Of a stretch of 9,410 nt of DNA, positions 1-6,900 are shown piece after piece. The position numbers and the translations under genes were made by a program. The DNA comes from Bacillota bacterium (GTDB lineage: Bacteria > Bacillota > Clostridia > Peptostreptococcales > Anaerovoracaceae). The stretch is from NCBI GenBank assembly GCA_017534025.1, contig JAFWDF010000077.1, forward strand, positions 1-9,410, in the 5' to 3' direction. The notes under the pieces are model-generated. The model saw nothing but the letters and a program-made list of their open reading frames with translations. It ran no database searches and was not told where the DNA came from. The stretch's first letter is position 1. Each line of letters begins with the position of its first letter.

Positions 1-276
1 AAGGGACGATAGACCGCGTTGCCACCCTAATTCGAACGGCCTGTCGGACCGTTCCTCTTTTCCGGCAGCTCCGTTCCGAACTGCCTATCCCTGTAACGTG
101 AGAATCACGTCCGCGTATACACAGCCCGATTGTCCCGGGCATTCCCCGCGGCTCCTCCCGGATCCATTCTCCCGCTTCTTCCGTACCGGCCTTTCACCGC
201 CGCCGGTTCGCTGTGACTTCTGATTGTCGAGATACTACTTCCGTTCAAAGGATTTCCATTAATCTGAAATTTTATT
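1..276 (-). promoter_or_regulatory. T-box riboswitch leader, probably tRNA-Trp responsive (3' end cut by window edge)
   Basis: Read on the minus strand, the T-box consensus AGGGTGGCAACGCGG lies at 28 down to 14. Upstream of it (higher coordinates) is a typical Stem I: the AGTA-type motif AAGTAGTA at 240-233, and an apical arm with GGTGAAAG at about 197-190, flanked by CCGGC/GCCGG. The specifier-side sequence GAATGGATCCGGGAG follows at about 169-155. The codon in specifier position is TGG (166-164), which predicts tryptophan. The acceptor-binding tetranucleotide UGGC (24-21) would pair with a tRNA end carrying discriminator G. Bacterial tRNA-Trp has G73, so the two elements agree. Smaller stems are visible at 110-96 (ACGTGA/TCACGT), 85-64 (GGCAG/CTGCC) and 53-35 (AACGGTC/GGCCGTT). 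The last bases before the edge (GCGGTCTATCGTCCC) look like the 5' arm of the terminator, whose other arm lies outside. The regulated gene, off the left edge, is expected to be trpS or a tryptophan synthesis or transport gene. The class call is firm; the amino acid is an inference. Confidence 0.88.
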
Positions 277-282
277 GTAAAT

Positions 283-311
283 ATTATACGTGTCCGGCAG
301 GGGAATGGCAA
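283..311 (-). promoter_or_regulatory. Sigma-A promoter of the T-box leader
   Basis: On the minus strand the -35 box TTGCCA (311-306) matches TTGACA at five of six bases. It is followed after exactly 17 bases by a perfect -10 box TATAAT (288-283). Transcription would begin near 276, about 35 bases before the AGTA-type motif of Stem I, which is the usual arrangement for a T-box leader. Confidence 0.8.
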
Positions 312-331
312 GCACGTTTTTTTGTGCATGC
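308..331. repeat. Inverted repeat between the divergent promoters
   Basis: The arms are GCAAGCAC (308-315) and GTGCATGC (324-331). They pair at seven of eight positions across an 8-base T-rich spacer. The left arm overlaps the -35 box of the leftward promoter, and the whole repeat sits upstream of the glmU promoter candidate. This is where an operator for a dimeric regulator would sit. No known operator consensus is recognised, and a chance palindrome cannot be excluded. Confidence 0.35.
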
Positions 332-348
332 AATAAAAGGGAATACGA

Positions 349-377
349 TGGAAATCCCCCCGGATATAGGCTATAAT
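349..377 (+). promoter_or_regulatory. Candidate promoter of glmU
   Basis: A perfect -10 box TATAAT lies at 372-377. Seventeen bases upstream is TGGAAA (349-354), which matches the -35 consensus at four of six positions. The start of transcription would be near 384, giving an untranslated leader of about 60 bases before the glmU ATG at 446. The weak -35 box makes this less certain than the leftward promoter. Confidence 0.5.
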
Positions 378-445
378 GAGATATATCAACGGAGTATGTG
401 CGCTGAAGCGTGTATACAATATATTGAAGAATACTGGAGATTTAT

Positions 446-1828
446 ATGAAGGGATGTAATACTGCAGTAATCCTGGCGGCAGGTGCCGGGACTCGTATGA
501 AATCGGAAAAGCCCAAAGTGCTTCACGAAGTCATGGGCAGGCCGATGGTTTCACACGTCATCGCACAGGTAAGGGCAGGCGGCGCGGAGAACATTATCGT
601 TGTGGTCGGACATGGTTCGGAGAAAGTGACAGCGGCTCTCAAAGAAGAGAATGTTCAGTTCGCGGTTCAGACCGAACAGCTGGGTACCGGCCATGCGGTT
701 ATGCAGGCCGCGGAGTTCCTTCCTGAGGATGGCGGTGTTTTTGTTTTATGCGGAGATACGCCTCTTGTCACGGCAGATATGCTGAAAGAATTTGCGGCGT
801 ATCATGAAAAATCTGCCGGCGTGCTGACGGTGCTGACGGCCGGGATGGACGATCCGACCGGGTACGGGCGCATTATACGTGCAGAAGACGGCAGTCTGCT
901 GAAAATTGTGGAGCAGAAGGACGCAACGGAAGAGGAAAGAGCCGTAAAGGAAATTAATTCCGGCATGTTCTGTTTTGATGCGGCTTTTCTGAAGGAATCC
1001 CTGCCGAAACTGTCCAATGACAATGCGCAGCAGGAGTATTACATCACCGATCTGGTCGGCATGGCCGTGGAAAGCGGACGGGGCGCCGCCGCCTGGCAGA
1101 CGGCGGATCCGGATGCTATTATGGGCGTGAATAACCGTGTGCAGCTGGCAAAAGCCGGCGCTGTGATGCGCAGACGGATTGTCGAGAAACACATGATGGC
1201 GGGCGTGACGATGATCGATCCGGACAGTGTGTATATCGAAGACAGTGTGGAGATCGGTCCGGATACAGAGATCTGGCCGGGGGTTGTTCTCCGGGGCAAT
1301 ACCGTGATCGGCTCCGGCTGTGTGATCAGAAAGGATACGGAAATCACGGACAGCACCATCGGAGACCGGGTGGAAATTCAGCGCTCGGTCATTAAAGAAA
1401 CGAAAGTGGGCAGCATGACGACCGTCGGACCGTTTGCATACCTGCGGCCGGGCAACGTGATCGGCGAAGACTGCCGCATCGGCGATTTTGTGGAATTCAA
1501 GAATTCCACCTTCGGCGACCGTTCCAAGGCTTCGCATCTGGCCTATATCGGCGACGGCGATGTGGGAACGGACTGCAATATAGGCTGCGGCGTCGTATTT
1601 GTCAATTATGACGGAAAGCATAAATTCCGCAGCACCGTGGGCGACCGGGCCTTCATCGGAAGCAACAGCAATCTGGTGGCTCCGGTGAGCGTACAGGACG
1701 ACGGCTATGTGGCTGCCGGTTCAACGGTTACCAAGGAAGTGCACGCAGGCGCTCTCTATCTGGAACGTGCGGAAGAAAAGCAGCTGGAAGGCTGGGTGGA
1801 GAGAAAAGGACTGAAGCGCGGCGAATGA
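446..1828 (+). CDS. glmU: Bifunctional GlmU: GlcN-1-P acetyltransferase / GlcNAc-1-P uridylyltransferase
   Basis: This cytoplasmic enzyme acetylates glucosamine-1-phosphate with acetyl-CoA and then transfers UMP from UTP, yielding UDP-GlcNAc for peptidoglycan and other wall polymers. The protein has 460 residues; E. coli GlmU has 456. The N-terminal pyrophosphorylase domain (about 5-230) shows the nucleotide-binding loop LAAGAGTRM at 10-18, PKVLH at 23-27, GTGHA at 80-84, the metal-binding Asp in CGDTPL (D104), and GVNNR at 227-231. A helical linker leads to a left-handed beta-helix of hexapeptide repeats (about 252-445). The acetyltransferase part keeps RPG at 334-336, the catalytic His in SKASHLAYIGD (H364, matching E. 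coli H363) and NYDG at 387-390. The ATG at 446 is preceded by GGAG at 436-439, six bases away. It is first of the rightward genes, with prs 115 bases downstream, the same order as in Bacillus. Nothing is missing from the active sites. Confidence 0.97.
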   Translation: MKGCNTAVILAAGAGTRMKSEKPKVLHEVMGRPMVSHVIAQVRAGGAENIIVVVGHGSEKVTAALKEENVQFAVQTEQLGTGHAVMQAAEFLPEDGGVFVLCGDTPLVTADMLKEFAAYHEKSAGVLTVLTAGMDDPTGYGRIIRAEDGSLLKIVEQKDATEEERAVKEINSGMFCFDAAFLKESLPKLSNDNAQQEYYITDLVGMAVESGRGAAAWQTADPDAIMGVNNRVQLAKAGAVMRRRIVEKHMMAGVTMIDPDSVYIEDSVEIGPDTEIWPGVVLRGNTVIGSGCVIRKDTEITDSTIGDRVEIQRSVIKETKVGSMTTVGPFAYLRPGNVIGEDCRIGDFVEFKNSTFGDRSKASHLAYIGDGDVGTDCNIGCGVVFVNYDGKHKFRSTVGDRAFIGSNSNLVAPVSVQDDGYVAAGSTVTKEVHAGALYLERAEEKQLEGWVERKGLKRGE

Positions 1829-1831
1829 CCG

Positions 1832-1847
1832 TGCCGGCTGCCCGGCA
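1832..1847. other. Short hairpin after glmU
   Basis: TGCCGG (1832-1837) and CCGGCA (1842-1847) form a six-base-pair stem with a CTGC loop, four bases after the glmU stop codon. No T-run follows on the plus strand, so it is not a convincing intrinsic terminator. It could stabilise the glmU 3' end. Confidence 0.3.
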
Positions 1848-1880
1848 GGATCATCTGTGATAAAGAAGCGATAAAGGGGG

Positions 1881-1901
1881 AGAACCCGTTCTGCGGGTTC
1901 T
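1881..1901. other. Perfect 8-bp hairpin in the glmU-prs gap
   Basis: AGAACCCG (1881-1888) and CGGGTTCT (1894-1901) form a perfect stem with a TTCTG loop, about 40 bases before the prs start. The bases that follow (GTTGATATAC) are not a U-tract, so a weak terminator, an attenuator or an RNA-processing site are all only possibilities. The stem ends well before the prs ribosome binding site at 1930-1935, so it should not hide it. Confidence 0.4.
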
Positions 1902-1943
1902 GTTGATATACAAAATCGGATCATATTCCGGGAGGATAAGAAA

Positions 1944-2909
1944 ATGAAAAACGGAGTATTCAGCGAATTCAAGATTTTTGCGGGCAATTCCAATCCGGCA
2001 CTGGCGCAGGAAATAGCGGATATCATGGGCCAGCCCCTGGGTAAGTGCACGGTATCCAAGTTCAGCGACGGGGAAGTATCCGTCAGCATCTGGGAAACTG
2101 TCCGGGGGGAAGACGTATATATCATTCAGTCTACCTGCGATCCGGTGAATGACAATCTCATGGAACTGCTCATTATGGTCGATGCCATGAAGAGGGCGTC
2201 CGCTGCCCGTATTAATGCGGTCATTCCGTATTACGGCTATGCCCGTCAGGACCGCAAGGCAAAAGCCAGAGATCCGATTACTGCAAAGCTGACGGCGGAC
2301 CTGCTCAGTGTCGCCGGCGTGGACCGGATCATTACCATGGACCTGCACGCTTCGCAGATCGAAGGGTACTTCGATGTTCCGGTAGATCATCTCCTGGGAT
2401 CCCCGATTCTGGCGCGGCATTTCAAAGACCGCATTGTAGCCGGAGAAATTAACAAAGATATCGTAGTGGTTTCACCGGATCTGGGCAGTGTGCCGAGAGC
2501 CAGAAAATTTGCGACCACGCTGGACGCGCCGATCGCGATCGTCGATAAGAGAAGACCGAAGCCGAATGTATCCGAGGTTATGAACATTATCGGGGACATT
2601 GAAGGCAAGACGGCCATTCTGCTGGACGATATGATTGATACGGCCGGAACGATCACCAACGCCGCCAACGCGCTGGTGGATCTGGGCGCGAAGGAAGTCT
2701 ATGCCTGCGCGACACATCCGATCCTTTCCGGCCCGGCATTCAAACGCATTGAAGAATCCGCGATCAAGGAAATGGTTCTTCTGAATACTGTTCCGATCAA
2801 GGAAAACAACCTTGGCTCCAGAATCCGGACCATCTCTGTGGCACCGGTATTTGCGGAAGCCATGCGCAGAGTATTCTCCAACGTTTCGCTCAGCGAACTG
2901 TTTGAGTAG
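1944..2909 (+). CDS. prs: Ribose-phosphate pyrophosphokinase (PRPP synthetase)
   Basis: Prs transfers pyrophosphate from ATP to ribose-5-phosphate, making PRPP for purines, pyrimidines, histidine, tryptophan and NAD. The 321-residue protein matches the usual length of about 315 for class I enzymes. Visible motifs are YYGYARQDRKAKARDP (96-111, ATP site), the metal-site His in MDLHASQIEGYFD (H135), SPDLGSVPRARK (177-188), the flexible catalytic loop KRRPKPNVSEVM (202-213), and the PRPP-binding loop DDMIDTAGT (228-236). The ATG at 1944 has a strong ribosome binding site, GGGAGG at 1930-1935, eight bases upstream. It follows glmU by 115 bases, the conserved Firmicutes order, and the two may be co-transcribed, although two hairpins lie in the gap. 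The loop variants (SVPRARKFA, PKPNVSEVMNIIG) resemble Negativicutes sequences; that is an impression only. In Bacillus the next gene would be ctc; here a 348-base gap follows. Confidence 0.97.
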   Translation: MKNGVFSEFKIFAGNSNPALAQEIADIMGQPLGKCTVSKFSDGEVSVSIWETVRGEDVYIIQSTCDPVNDNLMELLIMVDAMKRASAARINAVIPYYGYARQDRKAKARDPITAKLTADLLSVAGVDRIITMDLHASQIEGYFDVPVDHLLGSPILARHFKDRIVAGEINKDIVVVSPDLGSVPRARKFATTLDAPIAIVDKRRPKPNVSEVMNIIGDIEGKTAILLDDMIDTAGTITNAANALVDLGAKEVYACATHPILSGPAFKRIEESAIKEMVLLNTVPIKENNLGSRIRTISVAPVFAEAMRRVFSNVSLSELFE

Positions 2910-2958
2910 CAGGGATGGGGGATAGTTCTCCGATTTATGAAGTCCGTTTAATGATAAT

Positions 2959-3109
2959 GGGGCTGTGAAGAAACGAAGTTGAATTCTGCTGAAATGGATG
3001 CCGGCTGCTGGACATTCTGCGGTTCGAAAGAAGAAAATGTCCGGCTGTGCCGGACATTTCAACTCTGATAGACCGGATTTGTCCGGCAGCTTCATTTCTT
3101 CACAATCCC
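2959..3109. repeat. Large imperfect palindrome with 23-base terminal inverted repeats (MITE-like or structured RNA)
   Basis: The left arm 2959-2981 (core TGTGAAGAAACGAAGTTG at 2964-2981) pairs with the right arm 3087-3109 (core CAGCTTCATTTCTTCACA at 3087-3104). Twenty-one of 23 positions pair, counting two G-U pairs. The 105-base interior holds three CCGG-centred hairpins: an imperfect one at 2998-3015, a perfect 11-bp stem at 3035-3059, and a 5-bp stem at 3073-3086. The first is a degenerate copy of the second (ATGCCGGCTGCTGGACAT against ATGTCCGGCTGTGCCGGACA). As RNA the whole would fold as one long closing stem carrying three hairpins. There is no open frame for a transposase and no clear target-site duplication at the ends (left flank taat, right flank ttct). 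It may be a non-autonomous mobile repeat, a structured intergenic repeat, or an RNA element. Confidence 0.6.
3035..3059. terminator. Strong hairpin, terminator-like, best on the minus strand
   Basis: AAATGTCCGGC (3035-3045) and GCCGGACATTT (3049-3059) form a perfect 11-bp stem with a three-base TGT loop. On the plus strand, ATTTC follows the GC-rich part, giving only a short U-tract. On the minus strand the stem is followed by TTCTTCTTTC, a better terminator tail. It lies about 125 bases after the prs stop codon and could end prs transcription or block transcription coming from the right. It is also the central hairpin of the larger palindrome, so its role may be structural. Confidence 0.45.
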
Positions 3110-3257
3110 TTCTTACTTCTCAGATGCGGAAGTCCGGAAGACGACGCCGATTTCGGAATAATTCATGATATTTAAAAATGGAATACAACTTAGACAGGCC
3201 GGGGATGTAAATCCGCGGCATAGCTTGCGTGCAGAAAAATCAACAGGGGAAGGGAAA

Positions 3258-3872
3258 ATGAAGATTGTAGTCGGCCTGGGCAATCCGGGCAAAGAATATG
3301 AGAATACCAAGCACAATATAGGATTTATGGTGCTGGACCGTCTGGCGGAAAAGCTCGGGATCAGCGTGAAGAAGATAAAATTCAAAGGACTGTACGGCGA
3401 AGGTTTCCTGAACGGCGAAAAAATCATCCTGCTGAAGCCGCAGACGTACATGAATCTCAGCGGGCAGAGCGTGCGGGAGATCGTGGATTTTTACAAAATT
3501 GATCCGGAGGATCTGGTGGTCATCTATGACGACCTGGATCTGCCGATGGGTGCGCTGCGGATCCGTTCAAAGGGCAGCGCCGGCACACATAACGGCATGA
3601 AATCGGTAGTGTATCAGACGCAGACAGACGCGTTTCCGAGGATCCGGGTCGGGATCGGCGGAGACCGGAAAGGCGACACGGTGCATTATGTCATCAGCGG
3701 TTTTCACGGCGAAGAGAAAGATATCATGCGGGAAGCCGTGCTGAAGGCAGCGGATGCGGCGGAATGCCTGATCAGGGACGGCGTGAATGAAGCGATGAAC
3801 CGCTTTAATACGAAAAAGAAGAAAAAGAAAAAAGAAAAACCGGAGGAGACGGGTGCGGAAGCCGGCGGATAG
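3258..3872 (+). CDS. pth: Peptidyl-tRNA hydrolase
   Basis: Pth cleaves the ester bond of peptidyl-tRNAs dropped by ribosomes, freeing tRNA for reuse. The ATG at 3258 gives 204 residues beginning MKIVVGLGNPGKEYENTKHN, the family's normal N-terminus. AGGGGAAGGG at 3245-3254 supplies the ribosome binding site. A longer in-frame ATG at 3165 would add 31 residues with no family match and is rejected. The known active-site residues are all present: N9, catalytic H19, M65 in TYMN, D91 in YDDLDLP and N112 in GTHNG, equivalent to E. coli N10, H20, M67, D93 and N114. The C-terminal tail is unusual: seven consecutive lysines (186-192), then a short acidic stretch, encoded by A-rich DNA at 3813-3839. mfd follows after 37 bases, or overlaps if its GTG start is used, so the two are probably co-transcribed. 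The order pth-mfd is conserved in Firmicutes, where fin lies between them in Bacillus; here fin is absent. Confidence 0.96.
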   Translation: MKIVVGLGNPGKEYENTKHNIGFMVLDRLAEKLGISVKKIKFKGLYGEGFLNGEKIILLKPQTYMNLSGQSVREIVDFYKIDPEDLVVIYDDLDLPMGALRIRSKGSAGTHNGMKSVVYQTQTDAFPRIRVGIGGDRKGDTVHYVISGFHGEEKDIMREAVLKAADAAECLIRDGVNEAMNRFNTKKKKKKKEKPEETGAEAGG

Positions 3873-3909
3873 AACGCAGGGCAGGCCGAAGAGAAGACGG
3901 AGAACAGCG

Positions 3910-6900
3910 ATGAGATATAAGGGAATCAGAGGACTGAAAGAAGCTTTCGCCGAAACGGAATCCGGCGTGATCTACGCCACCGGTATGACCGGCGGTCAGA
4001 CGGCTTTTGCCTGTGCACAGCTGCACCGGGAACAGGGCGGCCAGATGCTGTTCATGGTTCCGTCCGCGGAAAAGGCGCGGAAAATGCGGGAGTATCTGGA
4101 TTACTTCACCGGCGGAGCAGACATTTATATCCTGCCTGAGGAATTGCAGGCGCTGGTGCGTTTTGATGCCAAGAGCCGGGTGCTGAACAACCAGCGCATT
4201 GAGTGCCTGGAGGCGGCCAGAAGCAGCGAGCGGGCCATTTTTATTGCTCCGGTGATGGGAGCCGTTTACGGACTCCCGAGTCCGGAGGTGTTCAAAAAAC
4301 TGGAAATCCGGGTCGGCGTCGGCCTGGATGTCGAGGGCGATCTGCGGGAAATGCTGACGGAACGGGGCTATGAGCGGGTGTCCATGGTGGAATCCCAGGG
4401 CCAGTTCAGTGTCCGTGGCGGCATCGTGGATGTATTTCCGCCGGGGGTGGACTACCCTTACCGCATCGATCTGTTCGATACGGAAGTGGACGACATCAAG
4501 CAATTTGACCCGATGACGCAGAGATCGGTCGGGAATATGGACTTCGTAACGATCATTCCGGCAGAACTGCCGGCACCGGCATCGGCGGAAGAAGCCAGCT
4601 ATTTCTGGGATTACATGAAGAACCTCACCGTGGTCTGTGTGGATGACTGGGACCGCGTATGCGGGAACCGGGATCTGGCGGACCGGGAATGGGAGTCACT
4701 GGCGGCGGACAGCCGGGAAGATGCCGTGCTGCCGAAACGGGAAATCTATGCGGATTCCCTGCAGCTGGCCGACTGGCTGATGAGCCGCCGCTCCATCGTC
4801 GTTACGCCGTTCTCGGAACGGCTGAAGTACATTGACCGGCAGGCCGCACTGGCGGATATTGCCGGGGTGGCCGCTGCTACCTTCGGCGGGCAGATGGGTC
4901 TGTTTGCCGATGAGCTGCGCCGCCTGCTGGAAGATGAGTATACGGTGCACATCGTGTGCTCCACGGAGGAACGCCGGGAAAACGTACGGAACTTTGTGTT
5001 CCGCAGCGAAATCCCGGGAACCGTCAATTATCTGCAGGGCGCGATTCCTGCAGGGATGTACTTCACTGCGGATAAAACAGCCATTATCTCCGATGCGGAT
5101 ATTTTCCGGTCCGGGAAAAAACGCAGAAAAGGCCGGAAGAAGTCGAAAGGCCGCAAAATGGCCACCTTCGCGGATTTCAAAGAAGGGGATTTTGTGGTTC
5201 ACGAAAACCACGGCATCGGCCGGTATGTAGGAATCAAACCGATGGTAGTGGATAATGTCCGCCGGGACTATATTGCCATCAGTTACGCGGGGAGCGATAT
5301 GCTGTACGTTCCGGTGGAACAGATGGATCTGGTGCAGCCGTATATCGGTTCCGGCGGGGCGGCGCCGAAAATCAACCGGCTGAGCACGCCGGAATGGAGC
5401 AAAACCAAGGCGAAGGCGAGGGCCGCTATCGAGCATATGGCGGAAGAGCTGGTACGGCTGTCCGCCGAGCGGAAAATGGAACAGGGGCACTCCTTCAACA
5501 TTGACAGCGGCTGGCAGCGCCAGTTTGATGACATGTTCCCTTACGAAGAAACCGATGACCAGCTGCGGGCCATCGACGAAATCCGCAATGATATGGCCGG
5601 TCCGTGGCCAATGGACCGCCTGCTCTGCGGCGATGTTGGATTCGGCAAAACGGAAGTCGCCGCCAGAGCCATTTTCACCTGCGTGATGGATGGAAAACAG
5701 GCTGCAGTGCTGGTTCCGACCACACTGCTGGCGCATCAGCATTATAAAACATTCCTGGAACGCTTTGAGAAATTCCCGGTAACGATTGATGTGCTGAGCC
5801 GGTTCCGCACGGAAGCGCAGCAGAAAGAAACGCTGCAGGGACTGGCGGACGGCCGGGTGGACGTAGTCATCGGAACCCACCGGCTTCTGTCGAAGGATGT
5901 GAAATTCAAGGATTTGGGCCTGCTGGTGGTGGACGAGGAACAGCGCTTCGGCGTACAGCACAAGGAAGCCATTAAAATGCTCCGGAAGAGCGTGGACGTA
6001 CTGTCTCTGTCGGCTACACCGATTCCGCGGACACTTCATATGTCCATGTCAGGCATCCGGGGTATGAGTACGCTGGAGGAACCGCCTGAGGAAAGGCTGC
6101 CGGTGCAGACCTTTGTCATGGAACAGGATGATGCCATTATCCGGGAGGTGCTTCTGCGGGAAATCAGCCGGGGCGGCCAGGCCTTTGTGGTATACAACCG
6201 CGTAAAAGGCATTAATATCATCGCGGATAAGATCCGGAAGCTGGTGCCGGAGGCGCGGGTCTGCACGGCGCACGGCCGGATGAATGAGAATAAACTGGAA
6301 GATGTGATGGCGGATTTCATTGCGGGGGAATACGATGTGCTGGTGGCAACTACCATCGTGGAATCCGGGATCGATATTCCGTCGGCAAATACATTAATCA
6401 TAATGGATGCGGACCGGTACGGGCTGGCACAGCTGTATCAGCTGCGGGGCCGGGTAGGCCGCTCCGATGTGCCGGCATACGCGTATCTCATGTACCAGAA
6501 GGACAAGGTCCTGAGCGAGGTCGCGGAGCAGCGGCTGCGGACCATCATGGAGTTTACGGAATTCGGATCCGGGTTCCGGGTATCCATGAAGGATCTGGAA
6601 ATCCGCGGGGCAGGCAATCTGCTGGGTACAGAGCAGTCCGGCCACATGATGACCATCGGTTACGAGCTGTACTGCAAGCTGATCGATGAAGCCATGCGGC
6701 GCCTGAAAGGGGAGAAGATCTCGGAAGGGGAGCAGGAAGTTACGATCGATGTGAAGGCCGATGCGTATGTTCCGTCCGAATATATTACGGATGAGAATAC
6801 GCGGCTGGATGTATACAAACGGATTTCCGGCATTCAGACCGCTGCGGATCTGTCTGACGTAACCGATGAGCTGATCGACCGGTTCGGCGATGTGCCGAAG

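Larger units (their letters stand above)
1..445. other. Divergent non-coding control region left of glmU
   Basis: No protein gene is supported in these 445 bases. The left 276 bases are the transcribed leader of a T-box regulated gene pointing left, out of the window. Bases 283-331 hold its promoter and an inverted repeat. Bases 349-377 hold a candidate promoter for glmU, which points right. A 78-codon open frame at 213-449 exists on the plus strand, but it runs antisense through the T-box, overlaps the glmU start and has no ribosome binding site, so it is not called. Confidence 0.8.
2910..3257. other. Intergenic region between prs and pth
   Basis: This 348-base stretch has no supported gene. 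It holds the 151-base palindromic element (2959-3109) described separately. After that comes an AT-rich patch at about 3158-3190 that may include a weak promoter for pth, although no convincing -35/-10 pair was found. In Bacillus this position is occupied by ctc (a ribosomal protein L25-family gene); no remnant of such a gene is seen in any frame. An in-frame ATG at 3165 extends pth upstream but is rejected as its start. Confidence 0.6.

Noticed and set aside
213..449. Plus-strand open frame of 78 codons upstream of glmU
   Set aside because: It runs antisense through the T-box Stem I and promoter, has no ribosome binding site, overlaps the glmU start and shows no family resemblance.
746..1621. 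Minus-strand open frame of 291 codons inside glmU
   Set aside because: It is antisense to a fully conserved GlmU; its His/Arg-rich composition is typical of a shadow frame and it has no start signals.
1903..1931. Possible prs promoter starting at TTGATA (1903-1908)
   Set aside because: No -10-like hexamer occurs at 16-18 bases; the sequence there is TTCCGG.
2472..3095. Minus-strand open frame of 207 codons spanning the end of prs and the intergenic palindrome
   Set aside because: Most of it is a shadow of prs, and the remainder runs through the hairpin element; no motif or ribosome binding site is visible.
3165..3257. Upstream in-frame ATG extending pth by 31 residues
   Set aside because: The extension has no similarity to Pth, and the ATG at 3258 has a strong ribosome binding site and gives the exact family N-terminus.
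4696..6039. Minus-strand open frame of 447 codons inside mfd
   Set aside because: It is antisense to the conserved Mfd motor region; the long frame follows from the GC-biased codon use of mfd.
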